NCBI GenBank assembly: GCA_019414665.1
Contig: DXLO01000008.1
Span: 1-64,000, forward strand
DNA length: 64,000 bases
Direction: 5' to 3'
From: Bacteroides sp.
Lineage (GTDB): Bacteria; Bacteroidota; Bacteroidia; Bacteroidales; Bacteroidaceae
The translations under genes and the position numbers were made by a program. Within the stretch, counting starts at the first letter, position 1. Every line of letters begins with the position of its first letter. The notes under the pieces were generated by a model. The model worked only from the letters and a program-made list of their open reading frames with translations. It was not told where the DNA came from and ran no database searches. This document shows positions 63,629 through 64,000 of the stretch, one piece after another.

Positions 63629-63682
63629 CAAATGTAGGAGTGGAATAGCTGAGATTTGAGTACTAGAATAAAAATATAAATG
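63629..63682 (-). promoter_or_regulatory. susA promoter with candidate SusR operator
   Basis: Minus-strand TACATTTG (63636-63629) is the minus-7 element; upstream come TTTGAG (63655-63660, plus strand) and GAATAAAAATATAAATG (63666-63682), the same 17 bases found upstream of susC at a one-base different distance. There is no consensus minus-33, consistent with activation by SusR. Confidence 0.72.
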
Positions 63683-63776
63683 TTTTATAGATTCAACTTA
63701 TTGATAATTAGGCGCATTTGTCTTTGCTGTATTGCTGAAAATATAAACGTCAATGAAAATATTTTCGTTGAAAAAC

Positions 63777-63807
63777 TTTATTCTAATTACTTATATTTAT
63801 ATATTTG
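63777..63807 (+). promoter_or_regulatory. susR promoter
   Basis: TTTA (63777-63780), 19-base spacer, TATATTTG (63800-63807), 23 bases before the susR ATG. It faces away from the susA promoter. Confidence 0.6.
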
Positions 63808-63830
63808 TGAATCTATAATAAGTATATAAG

Positions 63831-64000
63831 ATGAAGAATGTAACCTATTTCTTTATATTGTTTTTGTTGACTTTGACAACTCCTTTGTTTGCTGATAAAA
63901 ACAGCAATGAAGAAGTGTTGAAAAGGTTGGATCGGGTCATAGATAATAAGACCGCTTGTCATGTACAGAAGGAAAAAGAGATTGTGGATTTAAAGCAACG
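63831..64000 (+). CDS. susR: Starch regulator SusR, N-terminal part (cut by window edge)
   Basis: The first 56 residues of a protein starting MKNVTYFFILFLLTLTTPLF with a signal sequence, followed by NEEVLKRLDRVIDNKT, the opening pattern of TPR-containing SusR-type regulators, which sense maltose in the periplasm through a membrane-spanning protein with a C-terminal DNA-binding domain. The rest lies beyond the window. Location next to susA, divergently transcribed, supports the name. Confidence rests mainly on the context. Confidence 0.75.
   Translation, partial: MKNVTYFFILFLLTLTTPLFADKNSNEEVLKRLDRVIDNKTACHVQKEKEIVDLKQ

Overview
The window looks like a chromosomal segment of a gut Bacteroidales bacterium of the Bacteroides/Phocaeicola type. 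The signs are moderate A+T content, promoters of the Bacteroides form (TTTG, about 20 bases, then TAnnTTTG), two SusC/SusD pairs, many lipoproteins whose signal peptide ends in a cysteine, and an almost complete starch utilization (Sus) locus. I see no rRNA, tRNA, CRISPR array or intact insertion sequence.

Layout. 1-3.8 kb: a DUF2807 lipoprotein, a zinc metallopeptidase, a CE7-type esterase and a small membrane protein. 3.9-7.9 kb: a decayed Rpn/PD-(D/E)XK transposase-nuclease, then a probable invertible promoter (171 bp between two inverted 17-bp cores, each itself a palindrome), an AraC-type regulator and a large secreted protein resembling the phase-variable S-layer family of B. thetaiotaomicron. 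The best promoter inside the segment points away from these genes here, so the locus is read as OFF. 8.0-10.5 kb: a tightly overlapping four-gene cassette of a 53-residue coiled-coil protein, a two-TM protein with a beta-rich tail, a radical SAM enzyme and an 86-residue peptide carrying the repeat GAGSKGLFS twice. I do not recognise it as a described family; it is the best candidate for a new system, probably a ribosomally made, radical-SAM-modified peptide.

10.7-22.6 kb is core: an MFS exporter, rimP-nusA-infB behind a strong promoter and a leader terminator, then cvpA-sufBCDS for iron-sulfur assembly. 22.7-23.5 kb has no gene but holds a 30-bp perfect inverted repeat around 244 bp plus several hairpins. 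23.5-36.2 kb is a polysaccharide utilization locus on the minus strand: a TPR/TM/HTH regulator, SusC, SusD, a split LysO-like exporter, a GH2 beta-galactosidase and a GH63 enzyme. 36.3-48.3 kb: rnhB, a reduced fucose operon (fucR-fucI-fucP without fucA or fucK), gpmI, a DUF3109 protein, a porin, and a subtilisin with a type IX-like C-terminal domain paired with a PorV-like protein.

48.4-64.0 kb is the Sus locus: susA and susB, then susC-D-E-F-G, all on the minus strand, with a GH53 endo-galactanase appended after susG and susR starting divergently at the right edge. A 17-bp sequence is identical and similarly placed upstream of the susA and susC promoters and is a candidate SusR operator. Starch is bound by SusC-F and cut by SusG at the surface, imported by SusC, and degraded to glucose by periplasmic SusA and SusB.
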